Shown here: positions 7,771-15,219 of the stretch, piece after piece
How the letters are laid out: every line of letters starts with the position of its first letter
Numbering within the stretch: the first letter of the stretch is position 1
Origin: Chloroflexota bacterium
GTDB lineage: Bacteria > Chloroflexota > Anaerolineae > Aggregatilineales > Phototrophicaceae
Direction of reading: 5' to 3'
Assembly (NCBI GenBank): GCA_011523615.1
Contig: WTGJ01000008.1
Coordinates: forward strand, 125,250 to 179,150
DNA: 53,901 nucleotides
Made by a program: the position numbers and the translations under genes
Notes under the pieces: model-generated
Database searches by the model: none
Seen by the model: the letters and a program-made list of their open reading frames with translations, nothing else
What the model was told of the DNA's origin: nothing

Positions 7771-8457
7771 ATGGCTGAGAAGATCCTGATTGTGGATGAT
7801 GAACAGGCGAACCGACAGTTGTTGGCCAAGTTGTTGGAATGGCGCGGTTTTGAACCGATTGAGGCGGGGAGTGCGGAAGAGGGCTTGCGCCTGGCCTATC
7901 GCTATCATCCAGACCTGGTCTTGCTGGATATCATGATGCCGGGGATGGATGGCTGGGAAGTCTGCCGGCGTTTGCGGCAACTATCGGATGTCCCCATCAT
8001 CTTCCTGACGGTGCGCAACCAGACCGCCGATGTGGTGCGCGGCCTGGAACTGGGGGCGGATGACTACATCACCAAACCCTTCGATAACGATGAGTTGGTG
8101 GCGCGGGTTCGGGCGCACTTGCGGCGCGCGCCACAGCGAGAGCGAGACCGCGATAGCGTTTATGAAGGCGGCTCCTTGCGGGTGAATTTCCTGAACCGCG
8201 AGGTGTATGTCGATGATCACCTCACGCACTTGACGCCCAAGGAATTCAACTTGCTCAGCGTTTTGGTGCGGCATGCGGGGCGCGTGGTGACGCGCAATCA
8301 GCTGGTGCGCGAAGCCTGGGGCGATGGCGAGAATGACACCATCGAGGGATTGAAGCTGTACATCCATTACTTGCGGCAGAAGCTGGAACCCAACCCGGCC
8401 CAACCGCAATTCATCCTCACCTCACGTGGGGTGGGGTATCGTTTCGTCGCCAATTAG
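7771..8457 (+). CDS. OmpR/PhoB-family response regulator (orphan)
   Basis: 228 aa from the ATG at 7771 (GGAAGG 4 nt upstream). An in-frame ATG at 7720 would only add non-conserved residues. The receiver domain (1-120) has the acidic pair D9/D10, phosphoacceptor D53 (LLDIMMPGMDGW), T80 and K102 (YITKPFD). The C-terminal winged-helix DNA-binding domain (about 130-226) ends with the usual TSRGVGYRF. It should bind tandem promoter repeats as a dimer once phosphorylated. No histidine kinase is adjacent on either side, so it is an orphan regulator here. The direct repeats at 2769-2800 are one possible, unproven, type of target. Confidence 0.95.
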   Translation: MAEKILIVDDEQANRQLLAKLLEWRGFEPIEAGSAEEGLRLAYRYHPDLVLLDIMMPGMDGWEVCRRLRQLSDVPIIFLTVRNQTADVVRGLELGADDYITKPFDNDELVARVRAHLRRAPQRERDRDSVYEGGSLRVNFLNREVYVDDHLTHLTPKEFNLLSVLVRHAGRVVTRNQLVREAWGDGENDTIEGLKLYIHYLRQKLEPNPAQPQFILTSRGVGYRFVAN

Positions 8458-8469
8458 CGCTGGACGAGC

Positions 8470-9042
8470 TCAGTTGTGGTGAGCGCGCTCGTAGGCTTGG
8501 CGGGCGTAATGGGCCAGACCAGCGTCGATGGCTGATTCCACGCCGAGCTCGATCATGTGCGTGATGTTCGGCATCGCACCCAGGCCCACCCCTTTGCGCA
8601 GGTAATCGCCAAAGGGCTCCTCGCCCAGGTCCAGGCCCAGGCGGATATTCGTTTGGTTGATCTTTGCGCAACCGAAGACGCGCTGATCCTCGAGCGAGAC
8701 ATAAGTCTTGGTGGGGATGAAGAGGGTCGCGGGTATTTCAGCCTGGATGGCCGCGACGATGGCATCATATAGCGGGCGCTGCTGTTCTTTGCCCGCGAAG
8801 AGTTTGCGAAACAGCGTGGGGTAATGGTAGACGGGCGCGCCATCGTTGAGGTAGATGCCGCTGAGTAGCGTCGCTTGCATGTGGTTGAAGCCCTGCTCGC
8901 TCTTGAGCCACTTCACGATCTCGTTGTTCTTTTGCAGACCGGTCGCTTTCAGGGTTTGCAACCATGCCTGGAGGTCGGCGCCGGTTTCTTCGCTGAGGGT
9001 GGCGATGAAATTTTGCTCGATTTCGCGCGCTTCTTTGGCCAT
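8470..9042 (-). CDS. DUF4287 plus DUF5655-like domain protein
   Basis: 190 aa, soluble. The N-terminal half has the DUF4287 pattern EETGADLQAWLQ followed by NNEIVKWLKSEQGFNHMQA. The C-terminal half (about 95-165) has the DUF5655-like run RPLYDAIVAAIQA, TYVSLEDQRVFGCAKI and IRLGLDLG. Proteins with this architecture are common in bacteria but have no proven activity. ATG with GGAAA about 7 nt upstream. It converges on the response-regulator gene with a 12-nt gap. Confidence 0.75.
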   Translation of the reverse strand: MAKEAREIEQNFIATLSEETGADLQAWLQTLKATGLQKNNEIVKWLKSEQGFNHMQATLLSGIYLNDGAPVYHYPTLFRKLFAGKEQQRPLYDAIVAAIQAEIPATLFIPTKTYVSLEDQRVFGCAKINQTNIRLGLDLGEEPFGDYLRKGVGLGAMPNITHMIELGVESAIDAGLAHYARQAYERAHHN

Positions 9043-9136
9043 CTTTGGTTTCCTTATTTTGCCGAAAGGAGAGGCTAAAGCAGTCGGCGGGGCTGCGCCA
9101 GCCTGAAACGGGGTAAGCAGTGCGGTGGGATGCCGA

Positions 9137-10672
9137 TCACTCTTCCGCGGCCGTCGGTAGCCAGCGATCTTCGATCACGAAAGCCGGGCCGCTGAGGGTA
9201 GCCAGGCATTCGTCGCTGGGGTGGGCCGTGGGTGCCGATAGGAAATTGCGGGCGATTTGCGTGCCGCAGTCGCTGCTGCGGATGACGCCGTGCCCGATTC
9301 CGCGCAGGGTGAAGGAGTAGCTGTTGGGGAGAGTTTCCGCGGCGAGCGCCGCCCAGGCGGGTGGGGTGATCGGGTCGTATTCGCCGGCGAGCAGCAGCGC
9401 CGGTATTTCGCTATGGACGGCTTCGGTCTCCACGGGGTCCAGCGGTGAAACCGGCCAGAATTCACAGATTTTCAGGCTGTCGCGCAGGCCGCGCATGACG
9501 TGTGCCTGGAAGGAAGGGGGGAAGACGGTGGCGGCGGCGCGAGCCAGATCTTCGGGAATGGTGAAAGGCGCTTCTTCCGAGCATTGCACGGAATAATAGA
9601 CGCCGTCGTTGATGCTCCTGCCCCGTTCACGGTTGGCGCTGATCAACTGGGCGTACACAGCGGAATTGCCGACGCTCATCTCGTAGATCGCCAGCGGGAG
9701 ATAGGGGATGTCGTCGACGGAATAGAGGGCGCGGAAGGTGCTCTGGTAGAATTGCGAGCCGCCGAAGATGCTCACTTCGGCCTCGCCGCTCCGCGGGTTC
9801 GTCAGCGTGATTTCGCTGTGTTGTTCGTTCAAGTCCGTCATCGTCTGGTGCATCACGCGTTCCAGTTCGGGGTAGGCAGCCGCGCAGGCGGGATCGGCCG
9901 CGCAGCCGGTGAAGAGGGTGCTCAGAGCCTTCGCGCCATTGGAAGCCTGCTCACCGTAAAAATCCGCCGGTGGGGGGTAGACGGAATCCAGGATGACGGA
10001 ACGCACCCCTTCGGGATGATCGCGCAGGGTGGTGAGCGCCAGGCGAGAGCCGTAAGAGACGCCGACCAGGTTCCATTCGTCGATGTGGAGGGCGAGGCGC
10101 AGGTCGCGCAGATCGGCGGCGCTATCGCGGCTGGTGTAATTCCGGGGGTCGATGCCGCGGCGGTAGAGGATGCGCAGGCAGCGCAGCGCCCAGCTTTCGA
10201 CGCTGTTGCCAAAGGCGCCGTCGCAATCGAGGGAAGGGCGGGAACGGCCGGTGCCGCGTTGATCGAAGAGGAAGACATCACGCTCTTCGCGGAGGGGGGA
10301 GGTGTGCCATTCATCCAGGCGGCCGCTGGCATTGCCGCCGGGGCCACCAGCGAGGTAGACGATGGGGTCGGGTTGCGGGTTCTCGCTCCGGGCGAGCAAG
10401 CGAACGACGGCCAATTGCACGACGCCGCGGCCAGTTTCGCGGTTCTCCGGTACCTGCAAGTAACCGCACTGGACCGTCAGATAGCGAATTTCGCCGGGGG
10501 GTAATTCCAGCCGGCAGGGCACGGAGAAGAAGCGAGGTTGGTAAGTCCGCTGGGCAGGCTGGGCGTGGGTCGGGCGACTGAGCCAGAGCAGCGCCAGGCT
10601 GAGCCAGAAAAATACTATTTGGCGGGTTCGTGATTTTCGGATCTTGCCCATTGCGGAGAACGCCGTTCGCAT
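9137..10672 (-). CDS. Secreted alpha/beta hydrolase, TAP-like (tripeptidyl aminopeptidase family)
   Basis: 511 aa. After a short basic N-terminus, a hydrophobic signal segment (18-37, ending THAQ) directs export. The oxyanion region GGPGGNASG (109-117), nucleophile Ser206 in GVSYGS, the acid in GEYDPITPP and the histidine in GIGHG place it in the proline-iminopeptidase/TAP-like family with a C-terminal TAP_C domain. These enzymes release short N-terminal peptides or act on esters; the substrate is not predictable. ATG at 10672 has no spaced Shine-Dalgarno sequence, but a TATACT box ends 5 nt before it, consistent with a leaderless mRNA. An in-frame ATG seven codons later is an alternative. 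Confidence 0.85.
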   Translation of the reverse strand: MRTAFSAMGKIRKSRTRQIVFFWLSLALLWLSRPTHAQPAQRTYQPRFFSVPCRLELPPGEIRYLTVQCGYLQVPENRETGRGVVQLAVVRLLARSENPQPDPIVYLAGGPGGNASGRLDEWHTSPLREERDVFLFDQRGTGRSRPSLDCDGAFGNSVESWALRCLRILYRRGIDPRNYTSRDSAADLRDLRLALHIDEWNLVGVSYGSRLALTTLRDHPEGVRSVILDSVYPPPADFYGEQASNGAKALSTLFTGCAADPACAAAYPELERVMHQTMTDLNEQHSEITLTNPRSGEAEVSIFGGSQFYQSTFRALYSVDDIPYLPLAIYEMSVGNSAVYAQLISANRERGRSINDGVYYSVQCSEEAPFTIPEDLARAAATVFPPSFQAHVMRGLRDSLKICEFWPVSPLDPVETEAVHSEIPALLLAGEYDPITPPAWAALAAETLPNSYSFTLRGIGHGVIRSSDCGTQIARNFLSAPTAHPSDECLATLSGPAFVIEDRWLPTAAEE

Positions 10673-10677
10673 CCCTC

Positions 10678-10683
10678 AGTATA
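10678..10683 (-). promoter_or_regulatory. -10 box (TATACT) immediately before the TAP-like hydrolase start
   Basis: TATACT on the minus strand ends 5 nt upstream of the ATG at 10672. With transcription starting 6-7 nt after the box, the mRNA would begin at or next to the start codon. No good -35 is visible. Confidence 0.4.
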
Positions 10684-10750
10684 ACGCGATTCGACTTTCC
10701 ATCTGTGCCCATCACCCGATTACCATCCCCTGCCCGAGTGGTATAGACCA

Positions 10751-10769
10751 ATGCGCTTGCCCAGCGCAT
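10751..10769. repeat. Inverted repeat in the divergent intergenic region
   Basis: ATGCGCT (10751-10757) and AGCGCAT (10763-10769) form a perfect 7-bp hairpin with a 5-nt loop. It lies between the divergent hydrolase and Cys-rich protein genes, just after a TATAGA hexamer on the plus strand, so it could be an operator or a 5'UTR hairpin. No function is proven. Confidence 0.35.
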
Positions 10770-10864
10770 GGGCTGTGCTGCATGATGAAGCCAGGCAGGT
10801 GGAATGGAGGTGCCATGGGTAACGAAAACTGTTCATTATGGATCGATTGAATCGGAGGTTGATC

Positions 10865-11155
10865 ATGACACGTATCGTAATGGGATTGCTGGTAGTTCTG
10901 CTGCTCACAGGGATTACGGGTGCCACGGTTTTCGCGCAGGATCGGGGCGATGGTGATGGGGTAGCGCTTTGCACAACTGACTGCGGAGGTGGTGGAAGTC
11001 GCATTCTAATTGCCGGGCACTGTGAGTGGTGGTTTGATCTATCAGTCATGAAGAGAAGGTGTAAATGCTGGCTGACTTACATCAATCAACGCAACGGCGT
11101 TAAAACTTACAGCATCGTTTTCAGTGCATATCCCTGCCCACCCAATTTCGGCTGA
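10865..11155 (+). CDS. Small secreted six-cysteine protein, unknown function
   Basis: 96 aa from the ATG at 10865, which has GGAGG 6 nt upstream; a farther in-frame ATG at 10838 lacks such a site. A signal peptide (1-25, ending TVFAQ) precedes a mature chain of about 70 residues with six cysteines (LCTTDC, GHCEWW, RRCKCW, YPCPP), enough for three disulfides. No family is recognised. It lies 32 nt upstream of a lipoprotein gene on the same strand, so the two may be coexpressed at the cell surface. Confidence 0.65.
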   Translation: MTRIVMGLLVVLLLTGITGATVFAQDRGDGDGVALCTTDCGGGGSRILIAGHCEWWFDLSVMKRRCKCWLTYINQRNGVKTYSIVFSAYPCPPNFG

Positions 11156-11187
11156 TGGCCGTCTTGAGAGATGGATGGAGGTTAAAA

Positions 11188-12012
11188 ATGTGTCGTTTGC
11201 TGTGGATCGATGGACTGTCGATTCTGCTGATGACGCTGGTAGTTGGCTGTACCAATTCTATGGAAGAAAGCGGAACTCTCACTTCGTACCCAGATCCACA
11301 TACGTTCACCGCATTGCCAACGATGATACCGGCGTATCCTGACCTCAATCAGTCCATGCTCTTTCCAGAGGCGGCTTTGGAGTACTTCACCTACGATCCA
11401 GATGCATATCCGCAGTTTGCAGAAGCTTTTCCCGATGCACCCTGCGCGACCTGGGAGAATGGCGGTTTGACTTGGTTCAAACACGAAGGGGATGAAGAAT
11501 GGGCTGTGCGAGTACGATTCTCGGACTACCGTTTGTGCGGCTTCCCTTCATCGCAACCTGATAAGCCGACCGAGCCAACGATGGAGTGGCCGCCGGATGA
11601 AGAAGTGAGTGAGAGGGCGACGGAAATTACGTTACCACCACCGCCTCACCTGGATCGGCCCTTGTTGTTTTACGAAGATTCCATCTTTCCCTATCCATTT
11701 GCTCCTAACGCCATCCCGCCTACGCCGCAGCAGCACCGGCTGCACCCTGCGCGACCTGGGAGAATGGCGGCCTGGAATGGCGGTTCTTCGCCTTCAGCCG
11801 ACCGGCGCGCCCGAGCTGGGTGGCATTCCTCCAGCAACCCGAATTCCGTTTCTGTGGTTTTCCGCAACCCGTACCGGCGAAGCCACCCAAACCCACGGCG
11901 ATCCCTCTGGTACCGGTGTTCACGCCCGTTCCGGCGACGCCGTCTCCATCATAAGGGCCGCATAGCACTACAGAACCGAAGCACCGTCCTGCGAGTGGAC
12001 GGTGTTTTTTGA
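11188..12012 (+). CDS. Lipoprotein with two tandem repeats, frameshifted in repeat 2
   Basis: The start ATG at 11188 has GGAGG 6 nt upstream and opens a lipoprotein signal (lipobox LVVGC). Repeat 1 contains APCATWENGGLTWF and ends RLCGFP. From about 11640 a second copy begins (LDRPLLFYEDS against LNQSMLFPEAA), but its conserved part, APCATWENGGLEW to FRFCGFP, is read only in another frame (11721-11954, stop TAA at 11952). A single missing base near 11716-11720 explains the shift. In the current frame the product ends in an Arg/Ser-rich nonsense tail whose stop at 12012 lies beyond the intrinsic terminator at 11982-12010, strong evidence that the tail is not native. The intact protein would span 11188-11954. 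Function unknown; the shift may be a real mutation or a sequence error. Confidence 0.68.
   Translation: MCRLLWIDGLSILLMTLVVGCTNSMEESGTLTSYPDPHTFTALPTMIPAYPDLNQSMLFPEAALEYFTYDPDAYPQFAEAFPDAPCATWENGGLTWFKHEGDEEWAVRVRFSDYRLCGFPSSQPDKPTEPTMEWPPDEEVSERATEITLPPPPHLDRPLLFYEDSIFPYPFAPNAIPPTPQQHRLHPARPGRMAAWNGGSSPSADRRARAGWHSSSNPNSVSVVFRNPYRRSHPNPRRSLWYRCSRPFRRRRLHHKGRIALQNRSTVLRVDGVF
11982..12010 (+). terminator. Intrinsic terminator
   Basis: CACCGTCC (11982-11989) pairs with GGACGGTG (11997-12004) around a 7-nt loop and is followed directly by six Ts (12005-12010). It terminates the Cys-rich protein/lipoprotein unit. Confidence 0.9.
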
Positions 12013-12044
12013 GCGGCAACCCGCTGAAACGGTGCGATGCGCGC

Positions 12045-12050
12045 TACAAT
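12045..12050 (+). promoter_or_regulatory. -10 box (TACAAT) for the FAH-family gene
   Basis: TACAAT lies 38 nt upstream of the ATG, directly after the terminator of the previous unit, so the next gene must start its own transcript here. No convincing -35 is visible. Confidence 0.45.
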
Positions 12051-12088
12051 AGCCACAGCCGCAAACAGCCACGACGGACGGAGGCGCC

Positions 12089-12907
12089 ATGCGCTTACTC
12101 ACCTTCACCCATCGGCAGCAACGGCAACTCGGCATCCTGGATGAGGATGGTCGCATCAATGTCGCCAGTTGGCCGAATGCGCTGGAGGATGTGCTCGAGC
12201 GGGGCACGTTACCGAGCCGGAGCGCACAATACCTGGATCCTGCTGAGGTGCGTTGGGAGGCGCCGCTGCGGCCGCGGAAGATCATCGCCATCGGCCAGAA
12301 TTACGTCGAGCATATCCGTGAACTGGGCAGCGAACTGCCGGAGAAGCCGGTGATCTTCGCTAAATTCCCCAGCGGTGCCGTCGGCCATGGTGAGGAAGTC
12401 TGCTGGGAAGCGGCGCTGACGCAGAAGGTGGATTGGGAGGTTGAGCTGGCGGTGGTGATCGGCGCGCGCTGTCATCACATCCGCGAGGAAGATGCGCTGG
12501 AATGCGTTTTCGGCTATACGGTCGCCAATGATCTGACGGCGCGCGATATCCAGCGCAGTGAGGGGCAATGGATCCGTGGCAAGAACCTGGCGGGTTTTTG
12601 TCCGTTGGGGCCGGTGGTGGTCACGCGGGATGAGATTCCGGACCCGCACGCTTTGCGCCTGAGCACGCAGGTCAATGGCGAGACGATGCAAGCTGGCCAC
12701 AGCGGCGAGATGCATTTCCGCATCCCACACTTGATCGCTTATTGCGCGCGGATGTTCACGCTGGAACCGGGCGATGTGATCCTGACCGGCACTCCTTCCG
12801 GGGTGGGGATGGGCATGAAGCCGCCACGCTTCCTGGGCGATGGTGATGTGGTGCGGGTGGCGATTGAAGGCATCGGCGCCCTGGAGACGCGCTGCCGCGT
12901 GCAATAA
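12089..12907 (+). CDS. Fumarylacetoacetate hydrolase (FAH) family protein
   Basis: 272 aa, cytoplasmic. The FAH fold is shown by IIAIGQNYVEH, the metal-binding acidic stretch DWEVELAVVIG, VANDLTARDIQ and the diagnostic GTPSGVGMG near the C-terminus. Members use a divalent metal to cleave C-C bonds in beta-diketones or to decarboxylate/hydrate small acids (acylpyruvases, oxaloacetate decarboxylases, 2-hydroxyhepta-2,4-diene-1,7-dioate isomerases). The N-terminal about 70-residue lead domain and overall length fit this group, but the substrate cannot be told. GGAGG precedes the ATG. It is flanked by unrelated genes. Confidence 0.92.
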   Translation: MRLLTFTHRQQRQLGILDEDGRINVASWPNALEDVLERGTLPSRSAQYLDPAEVRWEAPLRPRKIIAIGQNYVEHIRELGSELPEKPVIFAKFPSGAVGHGEEVCWEAALTQKVDWEVELAVVIGARCHHIREEDALECVFGYTVANDLTARDIQRSEGQWIRGKNLAGFCPLGPVVVTRDEIPDPHALRLSTQVNGETMQAGHSGEMHFRIPHLIAYCARMFTLEPGDVILTGTPSGVGMGMKPPRFLGDGDVVRVAIEGIGALETRCRVQ

Positions 12908-12932
12908 GCAGGATAGGCCCTGCGCGCGCCGC

Positions 12933-13490
12933 TCAGACGCGGGTCATGTAGCTGGCGTCTTCGGTTTTCACGCGCAGCGTATCGCCGACGTTGACGAAGA
13001 GCGGTACGGTGACGACCAGGCCGGTCTCGCAGGTGACTTTCTTGCTGGGCGAATTGGCGGTATCGCCGGCGACGGCCGCTTCGGCCGCGGTCACTTCCAG
13101 GTCCACGCTGATCGGCAGCTCATAATCGAGGATTTCGCCTTCGTGGCGGATGAGTTTGAGGGTGTTGTTTTCTTTGAGGTAGAGCGCATCTGTGCCGAAG
13201 ACGGAACGCAGGACCTGGGGTTGATCGTAGCTTTCCAGATCGAGGAAGGTGAGGAATTCACCGTCTTCATAGAGGTATTCGACTTCGACGGCATCCAGCC
13301 GCACATCCTGCACGCGCTCGCCGGAATTGAAGGTTTTTTCGGTGGTCGCGCCGCTGCGCAGGTTGCGGATGGTGACGCGGATGGTCGCTTTGCCCCGGCC
13401 AGGCTTGTGGTGGGCGAACTGCAGTACTTTGAACAGTTCTCCGTTTTGGGTGAAAGTGGTGCCTTTGCGCAGTTGGTTGACGTCGATCAT
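12933..13490 (-). CDS. efp: Translation elongation factor P
   Basis: 185 aa, normal length, starting MIDVNQLRKG at 13490. EF-P binds between the P and E sites and rescues ribosomes stalled at polyproline. The three domains are evident: an N-terminal KOW-like domain with the loop HHKPGRGKA, an OB domain with the VEVEYLYEDGEFLTFLD segment, and the C-terminal domain with the signature around LPISVDLEVTAAE and VPLFVNVGDTLRV. The loop tip residue corresponding to the modified lysine of E. coli is Arg32. No modification genes (earP, epmA/B, ymfI) are adjacent. It follows rho by 13 nt and is probably cotranscribed with it. Confidence 0.95.
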   Translation of the reverse strand: MIDVNQLRKGTTFTQNGELFKVLQFAHHKPGRGKATIRVTIRNLRSGATTEKTFNSGERVQDVRLDAVEVEYLYEDGEFLTFLDLESYDQPQVLRSVFGTDALYLKENNTLKLIRHEGEILDYELPISVDLEVTAAEAAVAGDTANSPSKKVTCETGLVVTVPLFVNVGDTLRVKTEDASYMTRV

Positions 13491-13503
13491 GGCTTTGCTC
13501 GGG

Positions 13504-14955
13504 CTAGGTGTGCAGCGTGTTGAGGAATTCTTCGTTGCTATCGGTTTGGCGCAGTTGGTTGAGCAATTGCATGCTGGCTTCGACGGGGCCGCCATTTTCC
13601 GGGCTTTCCGCGAGGTGGGACCACATGTGGCGCAGGGTATAGACGCGCTGCAGGACGTCGGGGCCGAGGAGCAATTCCTCGCGCCGCGTCGCCGATTGTT
13701 CGATATCGAAAGCGGGGAAGACGCGCCGTTCTTGCAATTTACGGCTGAGGATCAACTCCATGTTGCCGGTGCCTTTGAACTCTTCATAGATCACATCGTC
13801 CATTTTGCTGCCGGTCTGGATGAGGCAGGTGGCGACGATGGTGAGTGAGCCACCTTCTTCGACGTTGCGCGCGGCGCCGAAGTGGCGTTTGGGCGGGTGG
13901 ATGGCGGAAGGATCGAGCCCGCCGGAGAGCGTACGACCGCTGGTGGGGACGACGAGGTTATACGCACGGGCGAGGCGGGTGATGCTATCCAGCAAGAGGA
14001 CGACGTGCTGTTCGTATTCGACCAGGCGCTTGGCGCGGGCGAGGGCCATTTCGGCGACGCGCACATGGTGCTGCACCGGATCATCGAAAGTCGAGGCGAA
14101 CACTTCGGCATCCACCGAACGCTCCATATCGGTGACTTCTTCGGGCCGCTCGCCGATCAAAGCGGTCATCAGATGCACGTCCGGGTAATTGTTGCGGATG
14201 GCGTTGGCGATCTCTTTGAGGACGGTGGTTTTGCCCGCTTTGGGTGGCGAGACGATGAGGCCGCGCTGCCCGCGGCCGATGGGCGCGATGAGGTTGAGCA
14301 GGCGCGTCGAGAGGATGCGTGGGTTGGTCTCCAAATTGAAGCGTTGATCGGGAAAGATGGGGGTGAGTTGCTCGAAGCGGGTCCGCTGGTTCAATTCGGA
14401 GAGCGGCCTACCGTTGACGGTTTCGATATGGACGAGGCCGGGTGAGCGGTCATTTTCGCGTTGAGCGCGCACGAGGCCGCTGATGTGGTCGCCGGTGCGC
14501 AGGTCGAAGCGGCGGATGAGGCCGGCGCTCACGTAGGAATCGTTGGCGCTGGGCAGGAATTTTTCCGCGCGGAGGAAGCCGTGCCCATTGCCCCCTTCGT
14601 TCATGATTTCGAGCAAGCCATGGCGTTCCTGCTGGTTGCGCTTTTCGGCTTGTTGGCGCAGGAGGGCGTTGATCAGGTCAGGTTTGGTGAGCTGTTCGTA
14701 ATTTTGCAGGCCTGCTTTGCTGGCCAACTCGCGGAGGGTGGTGAGGCTTTGTTCGCGGAGGCGGATTCCGTTGGGTTGGAAAGAGTTGGCGTGATCTTCT
14801 TTGGGAGAGGAGCGGCGGCGCTGTCTGGAACGGTGGGGAGGGCTGCTGGTAGAAGTTGAGGTTTGGCTTTCGCTGTTCAGGGTCGTTCCTTTCTGTTTCT
14901 TTCCCCGGCTGGGCGCACCCTTGGTGGGTGAGGGGCGTTTGGTCGGCGTTCCCAA
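13504..14955 (-). CDS. rho: Transcription termination factor Rho
   Basis: 483 aa. Start TTG at 14955 with GGAG 8 nt upstream. A low-complexity basic/Ser-rich N-terminal extension (1-60) precedes the Rho N-terminal domain (LRELASKAGLQNYEQLTKPDLINALLRQ, about 73-101), the cold-shock-like RNA-binding domain (about 112-190) and the RecA-like ATPase core with P-loop SPPKAGKTT (236-244), GERPEEVTDM, LLLDSITRLARAYN and the Q/R-loop segments. It is a hexameric 5'-3' RNA translocase that terminates transcription. Insertions between residues 10 and 60 are common in high-GC lineages. rho leads efp. The upstream leader contains 15-bp repeats and a hairpin that may matter for autoregulation. Confidence 0.97.
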   Translation of the reverse strand: MGTPTKRPSPTKGAPSRGKKQKGTTLNSESQTSTSTSSPPHRSRQRRRSSPKEDHANSFQPNGIRLREQSLTTLRELASKAGLQNYEQLTKPDLINALLRQQAEKRNQQERHGLLEIMNEGGNGHGFLRAEKFLPSANDSYVSAGLIRRFDLRTGDHISGLVRAQRENDRSPGLVHIETVNGRPLSELNQRTRFEQLTPIFPDQRFNLETNPRILSTRLLNLIAPIGRGQRGLIVSPPKAGKTTVLKEIANAIRNNYPDVHLMTALIGERPEEVTDMERSVDAEVFASTFDDPVQHHVRVAEMALARAKRLVEYEQHVVLLLDSITRLARAYNLVVPTSGRTLSGGLDPSAIHPPKRHFGAARNVEEGGSLTIVATCLIQTGSKMDDVIYEEFKGTGNMELILSRKLQERRVFPAFDIEQSATRREELLLGPDVLQRVYTLRHMWSHLAESPENGGPVEASMQLLNQLRQTDSNEEFLNTLHT

Positions 14956-15127
14956 TGGAGAGCTCCTACCTGTAACGCCAGGCGCTCACCGGCTGAGCTT
15001 TCGCGGATGGGAGGTTATCAAACATATGATTGCACTACTGAATGGGCGTCACCGAGGTGGTGAACGTCGCGTTGACGAAAGTGTAACACAGTTGTTGGGG
15101 GGACGCAAGCTGAGTTTAAGCGGAAGT

Positions 15128-15185
15128 TGCCCTGCAGACAGGTGCCCTGCAAACAGATGCCCCACAATTGGCTTGCGGGGCATCT
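15128..15185. repeat. 15-bp tandem repeats running into a 9-bp hairpin, upstream of rho
   Basis: TGCCCTGCAGACAGG (15128-15142) is repeated as TGCCCTGCAAACAGA (15143-15157) and begins a third time as TGCCCCACAA. The last unit overlaps a perfect hairpin AGATGCCCC (15155-15163)/GGGGCATCT (15177-15185). It lies between the PA14/SH3 gene stop and rho, both on the minus strand. It has no T-run, so it is not a classical terminator. Confidence 0.5.
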
Positions 15186-15219
15186 CGGTGGTAAATCTGG
15201 TGCTGGGATCTGGCTGCCG

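Noticed and set aside
9500..10504. A 334-codon frame opposite the TAP-like hydrolase
   Set aside because: Antisense shadow; the hydrolase motifs on the other strand are complete.
15128..15172. Possible CRISPR-like repeats
   Set aside because: 15-bp units directly abut without spacers.
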